Counted from the stretch's first letter, positions 20,312 to 31,198 are shown. The stretch: DNA of 64,000 nucleotides from Clostridium aminobutyricum (GCF_017255415.1 NZ_JAFJZZ010000001.1:558001-622000); one strand, 5' to 3'. Numbers and translations are program-made. Notes: a model not told the origin generated them from the sequence alone.

Positions 20312-20701
20312 TTGAATTTAATTGACGAACAGGTTCTTCACGAATTATTTGGAGCGGGGAAAATTTTGGGTATAGAGGGCGATATTATTACCATTCAGTT
20401 TTCGGATCATATCGGTCAAAAGAAGTTTCAATATCCTGCTGTATTTGAACATTTTCTGAAAATGCGCAAGCCATCGGCACAGGAATATGTCATGCAGGAA
20501 CTTGCTGTCCTGCAGAATGCTATCGAGGCAGAACGTTTACGCAGAGAAGAATTGCGGTTAGAGGAAAAACAACAGCAGCTGGCAGCCAAACTGGTAACCA
20601 AAAAGACGACGGCCAGAAAGCCAAAAGCCTCAGCCACAAAAAGCAAGGCGGCGCCGAAACCAACTGTTGACGAACCTACTGGAACCCAAAACAAGGAGTA
20701 A
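20312..20701 (+). CDS. Hypothetical protein, PcrA/UvrD-tail-like N-terminus and basic C-terminus
   Basis: 129 aa from TTG 20312, preferred because AAAGGCGG ends 7 bases before it. ATGs at 20306 and 20294 are possible but badly spaced. The N-terminal ~50 residues (LIDEQVLHELFGAGKILGIEGDIITIQFSDHIGQKKFQYP) resemble the Tudor-like beta module found at helicase C-termini and in CarD-type proteins. A charged coiled coil (~60-95) and a Lys/Ala/Pro-rich tail (KPKASATKSKAAPKP) follow. It may bind nucleic acid or polymerase; this is inference. It is a lone gene between a pseudogene and the MarR gene. Confidence 0.6.
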   Translation: MNLIDEQVLHELFGAGKILGIEGDIITIQFSDHIGQKKFQYPAVFEHFLKMRKPSAQEYVMQELAVLQNAIEAERLRREELRLEEKQQQLAAKLVTKKTTARKPKASATKSKAAPKPTVDEPTGTQNKE

Positions 20702-20793
20702 ATATAGCCATGCTTTTAGTTTGTTTTATCCATGTATCGTCTTTGTCTCTATTTTTTCAGATGTAGCTTAATTCTTATACTAATCACTTTAAC

Positions 20794-20826
20794 ATTGTTG
20801 CAACAGAAACAAAAATTTAGTATAAT
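20794..20826 (+). promoter_or_regulatory. marR promoter with its operator
   Basis: TTGCAA (20798-20803), 17 bases, TATAAT (20821-20826). The -35 region lies inside ATTGTT-N8-AACAAA (20794-20813), the same dyad that occurs twice before the reductase gene, suggesting autorepression. Confidence 0.7.
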
Positions 20827-20860
20827 ATTGTTAACACACGAACGGGTGGGAGGACACGCC

Positions 20861-21334
20861 ATGAACAAAGAGGAACAGGTTAAAATGCGTTTCAGGGACT
20901 TATACAACAAGTTGGCTTGGCTTAATAAGCTTAAGATGGAAGCAAGTTTTAAGGGCTACACGCCTTCTGAAGTACATTGTATCGAAAACATTGGAAGAAA
21001 TGTAGATTCCAACGTGACAAAACTAGCGGAGTCCTTTTATATGACTAGGGGCGCCATAAGCAAAATGACCAAGAAGCTCATAAAAAAAGGTGTCATTGAA
21101 AGCTATCAGAAGCCAGATAATAAGAAAGAAATTTATTTTCGGCTTACTGAACAAGGGCAAGTAATTTATAAAGTCCATGAAGAACTGCACAAAGAGTTTC
21201 AAGAGCGGGATAAATCCGTATTTGAGCAGGTAACTGAGGAGCAATTTGACAGTATGCTTAGCTTCGTGGAAAAGTATAATAGGCATTTAGATGCAGAAAT
21301 AAAGAAGAAGGGTATAAATATTAAGTCGGAATAG
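20861..21334 (+). CDS. MarR-family transcriptional regulator
   Basis: 157 aa from ATG 20861 with GGGAGGA upstream; an upstream in-frame extension to 20732 crosses the promoter and is not translated. Winged-helix elements: GYTPSEVHCIENIGRN, VTKLAESFYMTRGAISKMTKKLIKKGVIESYQKPDNKKEIYFRLTEQGQ (recognition helix and wing), flanked by dimerisation helices. MarR proteins usually repress efflux or redox genes until a ligand binds. Matching dyads lie in its own promoter and in the promoter of the reductase-exporter pair downstream, so that pair is the likely target. Confidence 0.9.
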   Translation: MNKEEQVKMRFRDLYNKLAWLNKLKMEASFKGYTPSEVHCIENIGRNVDSNVTKLAESFYMTRGAISKMTKKLIKKGVIESYQKPDNKKEIYFRLTEQGQVIYKVHEELHKEFQERDKSVFEQVTEEQFDSMLSFVEKYNRHLDAEIKKKGINIKSE

Positions 21335-21404
21335 ATTTGAATAAAAATAAAACCATAGGCAGCTTAACTCTATTGAGAACAGGCTGTTTTTTTATGGTAT
21401 TTAT

Positions 21405-21460
21405 TTTGTTGACAGAGAAACAAAATGGTGATATGATGACTTTGTTGACAGAGAAACAAA
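21405..21460 (+). promoter_or_regulatory. Promoter with two MarR operators, reductase-exporter operon
   Basis: Two identical 20-bp copies of TTTGTTGACAGAGAAACAAA (21405-21424 and 21441-21460), 36 bp apart. The first contains the -35 TTGACA (21409-21414), which is 17 bases from TATGAT (21432-21437). The second covers the expected transcription start. The layout strongly suggests repression. Confidence 0.8.
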
Positions 21461-21487
21461 ATTATAACTTTTGAGAGGGAAATTTAA

Positions 21488-21553
21488 ATGTTTAAATTTA
21501 GATCACACAATGTACAGAACAAACCGTTGATAAGGAGGAAAGGAAAAAGATGA
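21488..21553 (+). CDS. Possible 21-residue leader ORF coupled to the reductase
   Basis: ATG 21488 has GAGAGGGA 7 bases upstream and encodes a 21-residue basic peptide (MFKFRSHNVQNKPLIRRKGKR). Its TGA overlaps the reductase ATG as ATGA, and the reductase ribosome site lies within it. It could be a translational-coupling leader or chance. Confidence 0.35.
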   Translation: MFKFRSHNVQNKPLIRRKGKR

Positions 21554-22128
21554 AAATTATCGGATTTAGTGCAAGTCCGCGGAAAGAAGGCAATACTGCC
21601 TGGATAATAAACAAAATACTCGAAGGTGCAAAAGAACAGGGGGCCGAAACGAGTGCCTTCAGTTTCAGCGACCTTGATATCAAACCGTGCCGTGGTTGTT
21701 GGGCCTGCCACAAGGGCGATCAGGGCTGTGTTATCAAAGATGATATGCAAAAAATTTATGACGCGCTTGAGGATGCCGATGCCATTGTTTTCGGCTCGCC
21801 GGTTTACATGGGGCAGATGAGCGCCCAAGGGAAGATATTCACGGATAGGCTGTTCGCACGATTTTCTCCGCGATTCTCTCCGTTTTTCAAAGAAAATGCC
21901 GTAAAACAAAAGCTGATTCTTTCGTTTAATCAGGGTAATCCTGATTCCAGCCTGTTCCAGGTGTATTTTGATTATACGAGACACATGTTTGAGGTGCTGG
22001 AATTTGATGTGAAAGAGGTACCTGTCGTTACCGGTATGCGAAATGAACCGGCGCATGAAAGAGAAGATCTTCATACGGTCATGAAGGATATCGGCTCAGC
22101 GTTGGTTTCGGAGCCATTCCAGGAATAG
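21550..22128 (+). CDS. NADPH-dependent FMN reductase / flavodoxin-like oxidoreductase
   Basis: 192 aa. MKIIGFSASPRKEGNTAWIINKILEGA is the flavodoxin-fold opening with the SASPRKEGNT phosphate loop for FMN. CRGCWACHKGDQGCVIKDDM is the Cys-rich stretch of iron-sulfur-flavoprotein relatives, and IVFGSPVYMGQMSAQGKIFTDRL is the second flavin loop. These cytosolic enzymes reduce flavins, quinones or nitro compounds. AAGGAGGAAAGG precedes the start. It is first in an operon with an MFS exporter 19 bases downstream, behind two MarR operators, which suggests response to a redox-active or aromatic toxicant. Confidence 0.9.
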   Translation: MKIIGFSASPRKEGNTAWIINKILEGAKEQGAETSAFSFSDLDIKPCRGCWACHKGDQGCVIKDDMQKIYDALEDADAIVFGSPVYMGQMSAQGKIFTDRLFARFSPRFSPFFKENAVKQKLILSFNQGNPDSSLFQVYFDYTRHMFEVLEFDVKEVPVVTGMRNEPAHEREDLHTVMKDIGSALVSEPFQE

Positions 22129-22147
22129 TAAGGGGAAGGATACAATA

Positions 22148-23581
22148 ATGCAAGGAGAAAATAGGAACGGTAAACGCCGCACATTTGCTTTAGTTATACT
22201 TCTGTTCGCGTCTTTTATGGACATATTGGACACCATGATAATCAACATTGCCATACCCTCAATCCAAAGCGGTTTACAGGCCGGTTCATCGGCTGTTGAG
22301 TGGACGGCAAACGCATATATCCTCGGAATGGCATTGATTATCATTACCGGCGGGCGACTTGGGGATATTTTAGGCCGCAAAAAAATGTTCATGATAGGCA
22401 TGGCAGGGTTTACCATTGCATCTGCTTTTTCGGGTTTGGCCGCCACAATAAATGTTTTGATTTTTTCGAGAGCAATACAGGGAATCATGGCCGGGATTAT
22501 GATTCCACAGGTGCTTTCTTATATACAAGTTTTATTTGCACCGAAAGAACGCGCCGGGGCACTTGGCGCCTACAGCGGAATCAGCGGATTTGCAACCGTT
22601 GCCGGGCCAATATTGGGGGCATTCCTGATCAAGATTAATCTTTTACAACTAGGTTGGCGTACATTATTCCTCATTAATGTTCCGATCGGAGTTTTCATTT
22701 TTATAGCTGCTGCTATTGTACTCACGGAATCAAAATCTACAAATCCGTTACGTGTAGATATACTAGGTACGCTAATGGCGATGGCTTCCCTTATACTGCT
22801 GCTGTATCCGCTGATACAGGGGAACAGCTTGGGTTGGCCTGTTTGGACATATATTTCAATGGCTGCTGCGCTCATCGTTGGTATCCTTTTTATTGTCTAT
22901 GAGAAGCGCCGGACGAAACTGAATAAATCTCCTTTAATCGCACTGAACCTTTTCCAGTTTAAGAGCTTTATTGGAGGGGTATCGGTATTTACCTTATTTA
23001 TGATTGCCATGAGCGGCTATTTTCTTGTCTTTACGTTTTACTTACAGATGGGATTACAGTTTACGCCTTTGCACGCGGCTTTGACCGCATTGCCATTTTC
23101 GTTGATGGTTCCTGTAATGGCAGGGTTTTCGGTAATGAAACTGGCACCTAAATTTGGTCGGAAGGTAGTAGTCTCAGGGTTGATCCTATGTGCAATTGGG
23201 CTTGCAGGCGTAGAATGGGTGATGCATGGTGCCGGTCCATCCCTGAGCAGCTGGCAGCTGCTTCCTGTACTTCTTATCGGTGGTGCCGGTATGGGCATGG
23301 TTGTAGCATCTCTTACTGATTTTAGCCTTTCCCAAGTCCCACAACAGGATGCAGGTTCGGCTTCCGGTATTTTGAACATGATGCAGCAAGTTGGCAGCAG
23401 TATCGGTATTGCGATTCTCGGTACGATCTTTTTCAATTTTATTGGAAGTTTATTTGAAATCAGCGGATTTGCTATGGGCGTAAGATATGCCATTTGGTCT
23501 GCTGTCGGTATTTTGATCTTAACGATACCATTTGTTTTCTTACTCCCCAAAAAGATACACCAACATACTGACAGCCTGTAA
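22148..23581 (+). CDS. MFS drug exporter, DHA2 (EmrB/QacA) family
   Basis: 477 aa with ~14 membrane segments. Motifs: LDTMIINIAIPSIQSGL (D1), GGRLGDILGRKKMFMIG (motif A), SRAIQGIMAGIMIPQ, and GFATVAGPILGAFLIKINLLQLGWRTLFLINVPIG (motif C). It is the second gene of the MarR-controlled operon and follows the flavin reductase closely with AAGGGGAAGG as ribosome site. It is expected to export the compound sensed by the MarR protein. Unlike the exporter at 18481, its codon use matches its neighbours. Confidence 0.9.
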   Translation: MQGENRNGKRRTFALVILLFASFMDILDTMIINIAIPSIQSGLQAGSSAVEWTANAYILGMALIIITGGRLGDILGRKKMFMIGMAGFTIASAFSGLAATINVLIFSRAIQGIMAGIMIPQVLSYIQVLFAPKERAGALGAYSGISGFATVAGPILGAFLIKINLLQLGWRTLFLINVPIGVFIFIAAAIVLTESKSTNPLRVDILGTLMAMASLILLLYPLIQGNSLGWPVWTYISMAAALIVGILFIVYEKRRTKLNKSPLIALNLFQFKSFIGGVSVFTLFMIAMSGYFLVFTFYLQMGLQFTPLHAALTALPFSLMVPVMAGFSVMKLAPKFGRKVVVSGLILCAIGLAGVEWVMHGAGPSLSSWQLLPVLLIGGAGMGMVVASLTDFSLSQVPQQDAGSASGILNMMQQVGSSIGIAILGTIFFNFIGSLFEISGFAMGVRYAIWSAVGILILTIPFVFLLPKKIHQHTDSL

Positions 23582-23625
23582 AACGTTCTCTCTTTTAAAC
23601 TTTTTTATTTCATACTGAGAATTGT

Positions 23626-23661
23626 AAAGTGCGTTTCCATGACTTGGAAACGCACTTTTTC
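23626..23661 (+). terminator. Intrinsic terminator of the reductase-exporter operon
   Basis: A perfect 13-bp stem, AAAGTGCGTTTCC with GGAAACGCACTTT, 7-base loop, then a T run. Confidence 0.9.
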
Positions 23662-23785
23662 CATATTCTTCATATTCACTTACCCAACAGAACAGGCTAT
23701 TGTAGTGGATAGATTGATGGTAGAGCTATCTGTTTTTTATCTTAAACCATAGTTAGAAAAGTGTTAATGAACAAAAGCTATAATC

Positions 23786-25927
<2,142 letters not shown>

Positions 25928-26119
25928 ATGGCATTAGAAGATATAAGAAGAAATGCGAAAAGAGATATCGAAAATGATATCCAGATATATTTAAAAGGGC
26001 AAAAAAATAAATCAAATTATAATTACGTCTTTTCAAAAATAGATTTGGCGGCAAAGGTTTCACTGATAACTATTGACGAAACGAAGGAATACATATCACA
26101 GATTAGAAATGAAATCTAA
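25928..26119 (+). CDS. Small hypothetical protein
   Basis: 63 aa (MALEDIRRNAKRDIENDIQI...), predicted helical and highly charged, with no Cys, signal or membrane segment. The ribosome site is a weak GGGGGT 5 bases before ATG. It is not an alpha/beta-type acid-soluble spore protein, since the conserved SASP blocks are absent. It lies between the collagen-like and glycosyltransferase genes, so a spore-coat link is conceivable but unsupported. Confidence 0.5.
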   Translation: MALEDIRRNAKRDIENDIQIYLKGQKNKSNYNYVFSKIDLAAKVSLITIDETKEYISQIRNEI

Positions 26120-26217
26120 AGAAACGAATGTATAACCCACTCTTATTAGTCTAAACTTTATTTAATAATATGAATCTAGGCTTTATAAAGAGTAAATCAT
26201 ATTAAAGGAGTTATGAA

Positions 26218-27462
26218 ATGCATCATACGAAAGATATTAAAGTTGGAATCGGTTTTGCCACTGGAAGAAAAAGTTTTCAGAAAGCATTGAGAACCAACAT
26301 ACACAACTGGAAGGAATCCGGCTTGGTAGATAACGATCAAATCAGTTTAAACCTTTTTGTCGCATATGATCTAAAATATAATAAAACTAAGATAACGGAT
26401 TATACCAATGTGCCTGCTGAATTGGCTGATCAGCTTGATAGCAGTACGTTTATCGGGAGCACTTCTATTAAAGACGAAATCAGCTATCTGACTCAAGAAA
26501 ACGTCATTGATAGTATAGAGGCGGGTAAAATATTTGGAAACGGGTATGCTGCTAAACGGAATGCGCTGTTGTACTTTGCAATAAAAAATAAGATTGATTA
26601 TTTAGTTTTTATGGATGATGACGAATACCCCATGGCGGTCACCAATAAACATAAAACTGCCCTTTGGGGAGGTCAGGATATTTTGTCAAATCATATCAAA
26701 TATATTGATCAAGCGGACATAACTCACGGCCATCACTGCGGATATATATCACCTGTCCCTTTTGTAGAGTTTAATGACAGCTTGAAGGAAGATGATTTTC
26801 GTAATTTTATTGAAGCTATCAGCAATGAAATCATTAATTGGGATACTCTCAAAAGTGTTATGGATAACGGAGGGGTGACCTATGCGGATATAGACATATT
26901 GACCAGTAATAGCGCTGTAGAGGTGGAAGAAGTAAATCATGCCAAATTTATTTCCGGTGCAAATCTATGCATTAATCTGAAAAATGTTCAACGTGTTTTC
27001 CCTTTTTACAATCCGCCGGGAGCAAGAGGCGAAGATACTTTTTTAAGTACTTGTCTGAGTGAACGAAAAGTTCTACGCGTACCCTGTTATGCATTCCATG
27101 ACGGTTTTTCCACTTACAGGGATCTTTTGGAAGGCTTACTCCCGATTCGATTGAAGTTTATTAAAGCTGATAACGAACAGGTTACCACACGATTTTACAA
27201 GGCTTGCATTGGTTGGATTCGTTATAAGCCGTTACTTCTTTACATCACACAGCCAGATAACTATGAGGCTAAAATTAAAAAGATGCGGGAACAACTTTAT
27301 GAGTCATTGCCTAAAATCTGCAATTATTTTAATAAACCGGATTTCTTTAATATTGCTGTTGAAATGGAGAAATACCATAAAAATGTAGAAAAGCATTACG
27401 GTGAATTTGTCGAGACACAACGTATTTGGGCAAAAATCATGGAACACTTTGCCGAACGTTAA
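26218..27462 (+). CDS. Putative glycosyltransferase (GT-A type)
   Basis: 414 aa. DIKVGIGFATGRKSFQKALRTNIHNW opens a Rossmann-like N-terminus. NALLYFAIKNKIDYLVFMDDDEYPM (~115-140) has the DDD nucleotide-sugar/metal motif of GT-A enzymes. GARGEDTFLSTCLSERKVLRVPCYAFHDGFSTYRDL carries the acidic ED acceptor motif and a metal-binding His. There are no membrane segments. AAAGGAG precedes ATG 26218. Because it lies beside a Thr-rich collagen-like gene, it is a good candidate for glycosylating that protein, as SgtA does for BclA in Clostridioides difficile. That role is inference from position. Confidence 0.7.
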   Translation: MHHTKDIKVGIGFATGRKSFQKALRTNIHNWKESGLVDNDQISLNLFVAYDLKYNKTKITDYTNVPAELADQLDSSTFIGSTSIKDEISYLTQENVIDSIEAGKIFGNGYAAKRNALLYFAIKNKIDYLVFMDDDEYPMAVTNKHKTALWGGQDILSNHIKYIDQADITHGHHCGYISPVPFVEFNDSLKEDDFRNFIEAISNEIINWDTLKSVMDNGGVTYADIDILTSNSAVEVEEVNHAKFISGANLCINLKNVQRVFPFYNPPGARGEDTFLSTCLSERKVLRVPCYAFHDGFSTYRDLLEGLLPIRLKFIKADNEQVTTRFYKACIGWIRYKPLLLYITQPDNYEAKIKKMREQLYESLPKICNYFNKPDFFNIAVEMEKYHKNVEKHYGEFVETQRIWAKIMEHFAER

Positions 27463-27671
27463 AAATCCATGCCATGCTGATCGGCGTATTCCGCGATATA
27501 ACTCTCAGTTCAAAAGCTTATTGATTAGCCAGTAAGCTTTTTGTAAAATTTGGACGGTGTCAATTCTCAAAAATCAGATTCCTTTGTTCCCAGATTTTGA
27601 TATAATATACTAGAATATCATTAGGCAACAGATCATTTTAAATTTTGCTTATAATGCATGGAGGTTATATC

Positions 27672-28256
27672 GTGTTTTTTCAACAGCTATTAGACAGTTG
27701 GGTATTTAGTTGGATCATTCTTCCTATTCTGATTTTTATGTGCAGAATATTTGATGTATCGATAGGAACTATAAGAATTATCTTTGTATCAAGAGGGAAA
27801 AAGAAGCTTGCGCCTTTACTGGGTTTTTTTGAGGTTTCTATTTGGTTGATTGCGATCAGTCAAATCATGCAGCATTTAGATAATATTGCGTGTTTTTTTG
27901 CCTATGCGGGAGGATATGCGATGGGCAACTTTATCGGTATATTCATAGAAGATAAATTGGCGATGGGGACGCTCATTATTCGAATTTTCTTAATAAGTGA
28001 TGAAAATGAAATGAAAGCAAGGCTGTACAAGGCAGGTTTTGGCGTCACCAGTATTGATGCTCATGGCATGAACGGGGCTGTCAAAATTGTCTACACTGTC
28101 ATTAAACGAAAAGATTTAAGCAAAGCGGTCAGCATTATTGAAGAGTGCGATCCAAAGGCTTTTTATTCGATAGAGGATGCTAAGTCTGTAAATCAAGGTA
28201 TTTTCCCGAAAACCGGAAAGTCCGGATTTATGGAATATATTAAACCGGGTAAATAG
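27672..28256 (+). CDS. UPF0316/DUF2179-family membrane protein
   Basis: 194 aa from GTG 27672 (GGAGG 7 bases upstream); an earlier TTG in frame has no ribosome site. Three hydrophobic helices occupy ~5-95 (WIILPILIFMCRIFDVSIGTIRIIFVSRGKKKLAPLLGFFEVSIWLIAISQI is the family signature). A cytoplasmic DUF2179 domain follows (MGTLIIRIFLISDENEMKARLYKAGFGVTSIDAHGMNGAVKIVYTVIKRKDL). The function is unknown; the C-terminal fold is thought to bind a small ligand. It is a single-gene unit with a terminator 30 bases later. Confidence 0.85.
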   Translation: MFFQQLLDSWVFSWIILPILIFMCRIFDVSIGTIRIIFVSRGKKKLAPLLGFFEVSIWLIAISQIMQHLDNIACFFAYAGGYAMGNFIGIFIEDKLAMGTLIIRIFLISDENEMKARLYKAGFGVTSIDAHGMNGAVKIVYTVIKRKDLSKAVSIIEECDPKAFYSIEDAKSVNQGIFPKTGKSGFMEYIKPGK

Positions 28257-28286
28257 TATAAAGTTTTTGTTTACTAAAATTTAATT

Positions 28287-28320
28287 AAGGCATGATGGTC
28301 CTTTGGCGTCATGCCTTTTA
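28287..28320 (+). terminator. Intrinsic terminator
   Basis: AAGGCATGA pairs with TCATGCCTT, then TTATTTTTT. Confidence 0.75.
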
Positions 28321-28395
28321 TTTTTTCAATAAGTGTCATTTTATATGTAAAGATGAGTATTCTGTAAGTATGATTAATTAAATGGAGGTATGAAT

Positions 28396-29217
28396 GTGGG
28401 GTATTATGTAAATGCTGAACCCGATGTGTACATTTATGTAGAAGATATTAATCCAACCGGCAATAAAACCATTCTGTTTATCCACGGATGGCCCGGAAAT
28501 CATAATCTTTTCGAATACCAATATAATCAATTGCCAAAACAGGGATACCGATGTGTCGGCTTGGATATCCGAGGTTTTGGAAAGTCAGCCAGGCCATGGA
28601 GCGGCTATGATTATGATCGATTATCGGATGATGTGCGAGCTGTGGTGGATTCACTGCAACTAAAAGACTTTACACTTGGGGGGCACTCAACGGGCGGTGC
28701 GATTGCCATTCGTTACATGGCCAGACACCGAGGACATGGCGTATGCAAACTTGCTTTATTTGCTGCCGCTGCCCCTAGTTTAATCCAGCGCCCTTATTTC
28801 CCGTATGGGTTACCAAAGCAGGCGGTGCTGGATATTATACAAGGTACATATACGGACCGTCCTAGTATGCTCCGAGATTTTGGCAATATAATCTTTCATA
28901 ATTATGTTACCACCGGTATATCGGATTGGATTTTTGACTTGGGATTGGAAGCTTCCAGTTGGGCTACCGCGGCAGTTTCCAATACATGGCTGGATGAAGA
29001 AGGGCTTTTTTATGATTTAGAAACGATTCAAGTTCCTACTTTAATTCTACATGGTTTGGACGATAAGGTATGTCTTTATCCGTTAGCTTTGGCACAGAAA
29101 GAAGCCATTCCACATGCGAAGCTTGTGCCGCTTGAGTCATGCGGTCATTTTTTATTCTACGATCAGCTGGATCGATTCAATGAAGAACTGGTTCGGTTTA
29201 TTGAAGAAAAGGCTTGA
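28396..29217 (+). CDS. Alpha/beta hydrolase (haloperoxidase/epoxide-hydrolase-like)
   Basis: 273 aa from GTG 28396, 7 bases after GGAGG; the ATG two codons earlier is only one base from the ribosome site. ILFIHGWPGNHNLFEYQ is the HGxP oxyanion motif, GLDIRGFGKSARP is the typical strand-4 loop, TLGGHSTGGAIAIRY carries the nucleophile Ser in GHSTG, LHGLDDKVC the Asp, and ESCGHFLFYDQ the His. It is cytosolic. It converges on a LysR gene and shares a terminator whose stem contains both stop codons. The substrate is unknown. Confidence 0.9.
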   Translation: MGYYVNAEPDVYIYVEDINPTGNKTILFIHGWPGNHNLFEYQYNQLPKQGYRCVGLDIRGFGKSARPWSGYDYDRLSDDVRAVVDSLQLKDFTLGGHSTGGAIAIRYMARHRGHGVCKLALFAAAAPSLIQRPYFPYGLPKQAVLDIIQGTYTDRPSMLRDFGNIIFHNYVTTGISDWIFDLGLEASSWATAAVSNTWLDEEGLFYDLETIQVPTLILHGLDDKVCLYPLALAQKEAIPHAKLVPLESCGHFLFYDQLDRFNEELVRFIEEKA

Positions 29218-29239
29218 GCTTTTAGCTCAAGCCTTTTTG
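29207..29239. terminator. Bidirectional terminator containing both stop codons
   Basis: AAAAGGCTTGAGCT and AGCTCAAGCCTTTTT form a 14-bp stem with a 3-base loop. The hydrolase TGA and the LysR stop lie in opposite arms. Confidence 0.9.
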
Positions 29240-30100
29240 CTTTCTATATGGCAGATATTCCAGAAAACGTTGTGCAGCAAGAGAAAGAGACTTCTTATTT
29301 CGCATGGCTATGCCGATGCTCCGATGCGCAGGAAATTCCAGTTCCTTTGTAATGATATGGTAGGGAATACGTTGCAGAATCAGTTCTGGAAGAATACTGA
29401 TACCCAGCCCGTTTTCTATCATGGACATGATTGCATAATCATCCCATGTTGTAAAATGAACATTTGGAGTAAGATGGTTTTTCTCAAAAATCTCAGCAAT
29501 TTCGGCTTTTGCACCTTTTTCCAGAAGTATGAATGGATTCTTTTCCAGTTCTTCCATCGGAAACTTATCGCAGTCTGCAAGCGGGTGCTTCTCAGGAAGC
29601 ACAACAAGCAAGCGGTCTTTTTCCAGAAAAACAGTTTCCAGTTTAATACTTGTGGGAAGTCGTAGAAATCCGAAATCTACGCGGCCTTCCTGAATCCAGT
29701 CTTCAATTTCTGTGTAATCGCCGAGCAGCAATTCAAATTCTATCTTAGGATAGTCCTCCCGAAACCTTTTGATTATGTTTGGAAGCCAATGAGTAGCCAC
29801 ACTAGAAAAAGTACCGATACGAATCAGTCCGGACTGCAGCTCATGCAGGTTGCTAACCTGAACAATCAACCTTTCCTGTTCATTGCAGATACGCTGCAGG
29901 ATAGGCAATAGTTTTATCCCGTCAGAGGTAAGGCTGACGCCAGCTCTTCCTCTTTCCAGCAGAGAAACGCCCCACTCGGTTTCCAAATCATTAATCATAC
30001 GACTGACACCGGATTGAGTGTAATTAAGCGATTCAGCCGCTTTTGTAAAGCTTCCGTACTCCACGGCCTTTACAAAAGCCATATACTTTTGAATGTTCAT
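29222..30100 (-). CDS. LysR-family transcriptional regulator
   Basis: 292 aa. The N-terminal winged helix is clear (MNIQKYMAFVKAVEYGSFTKAAESLNYTQSGVSRMINDLETEWGVSLLERGRAGVSLTSDG). It is followed by a LysR substrate-binding domain (~90-290) with GLIRIGTFSSVATHWLPNIIKRF and IENGLGISILPELIL. GAGGAGTGACCT precedes ATG 30100. It is divergent from an EamA-type transporter, with a 23-bp dyad between them, so it probably controls that transporter and itself. The inducer is unknown. Confidence 0.9.
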   Translation of the reverse strand: MNIQKYMAFVKAVEYGSFTKAAESLNYTQSGVSRMINDLETEWGVSLLERGRAGVSLTSDGIKLLPILQRICNEQERLIVQVSNLHELQSGLIRIGTFSSVATHWLPNIIKRFREDYPKIEFELLLGDYTEIEDWIQEGRVDFGFLRLPTSIKLETVFLEKDRLLVVLPEKHPLADCDKFPMEELEKNPFILLEKGAKAEIAEIFEKNHLTPNVHFTTWDDYAIMSMIENGLGISILPELILQRIPYHIITKELEFPAHRSIGIAMRNKKSLSLAAQRFLEYLPYRKQKGLS

Positions 30101-30125
30101 AGGTCACTCCTCTTATATATTTGAT

Positions 30126-30148
30126 TTTATCATGCAAATCATGATAAA
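30126..30148. promoter_or_regulatory. Operator dyad between LysR and EamA genes
   Basis: TTTATCATG-CAAAT-CATGATAAA is a perfect 9-5-9 inverted repeat containing the T-N11-A pattern expected of LysR sites. It lies 25 bases from the LysR start and 70 bases from the transporter start. Confidence 0.65.
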
Positions 30149-30218
30149 TATTCGTTTTTGATATGCTAAAAATTATGATACAGTATAGTTGTTTGAATTT
30201 CAAGTATGGGATGGTAGT

Positions 30219-31100
30219 ATGGAAACGAATAAAGCATATATAAAATATATTGCATCATTATTGCTATTTGGGCTCAATGGTATAGTGGCAAGCTATATTG
30301 CATTAAGCAGCTATGAGATCGTTTTTACGAGAACGCTGATTGGCAGCCTGCTGCTGGTGTTGATTTTCATAGCAAGCAGACAGAAAATACATCTGACGGA
30401 TAGCAGAACCCACGCTGTTTATCTATTGATCTCCGGAATCGCAATGGGCGCCAGTTGGATGTTTTTGTATGAAGCCTATCGGCAGGTCGGTGTCAGTATC
30501 GCTACGCTGGCCTACTATTGCGGGCCTGTAATCGTCATGATCCTTTCCCCGATTTTGTTTCGAGAAAAAATAACCTGGGCAAAAGCATTCGGATTTTTTA
30601 TCGTATTGATTGGTATGTTTTGCGTAAATACGCAAGCGTTATCGGAAGGGAAAACAACATGGGGAATATTGTGCGGGGGTATGTCTGCTGTGATGTATGC
30701 CTTTATGGTGATATGCAATAAAAAGGCAAAGAGCATTACCGGACTGGAAAATTCGATGTGGCAGCTGATAATCAGTTGTGTGACCGCTACCATTTTTCTG
30801 GGCATGAAGCAAGGTTTGACGATTAATATCGAGGCAAGCAGTATGATTCCCATTTTAATTTTGGGTATTGTGAATACAGGCATTGGGTGTTATTTTTACT
30901 TTTCTTCCATTGGTGATCTGCCTGTACAGACCGTGGCAATCTGCGGCTATTTGGAACCGCTTTCCGCTGTACTGTTTTCCGTTTTTCTCTTACATGAAAC
31001 CATGGATGTTGTGCAGCTCCTTGGTGCTGTACTGATTTTCGGCGGCGCAGTATTCGGAGAGTTTTTCTGCCGAAGCGGTTTAACTCCTGAAGAACTATAA
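30219..31100 (+). CDS. EamA/DMT-family transporter
   Basis: 293 aa from ATG 30219; a TTG at 30189 lacks a ribosome site. Ten hydrophobic helices are arranged as two EamA repeats: IASLLLFGLNGIVASYIALSSYEIVFTRTLIGSLLLV with ...SIATLAYYCGPVIVMILSPILFREKITWAKAFGFFIVLIG, and the second ending AICGYLEPLSAVLFSVFLLHETMDVVQLLGAVLIFGGAVFGE. The family exports metabolites or amino acids. Divergence from a LysR regulator is a common arrangement for such exporters. The substrate cannot be inferred. Confidence 0.9.
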   Translation: METNKAYIKYIASLLLFGLNGIVASYIALSSYEIVFTRTLIGSLLLVLIFIASRQKIHLTDSRTHAVYLLISGIAMGASWMFLYEAYRQVGVSIATLAYYCGPVIVMILSPILFREKITWAKAFGFFIVLIGMFCVNTQALSEGKTTWGILCGGMSAVMYAFMVICNKKAKSITGLENSMWQLIISCVTATIFLGMKQGLTINIEASSMIPILILGIVNTGIGCYFYFSSIGDLPVQTVAICGYLEPLSAVLFSVFLLHETMDVVQLLGAVLIFGGAVFGEFFCRSGLTPEEL

Positions 31101-31198
31101 ATTTTTTTAAAATGTACTTTTTTCCAATATGCTGTTCTGCTTTTTTGTGGTAGGATAGAAGGGTCACAACATTCACATTGGATAAAGGCAGGAATGAC

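Noticed and set aside
25928-26119. Small acid-soluble spore protein
   Set aside because: Size fits, but the conserved SASP germination-protease site and GG-rich blocks are missing.
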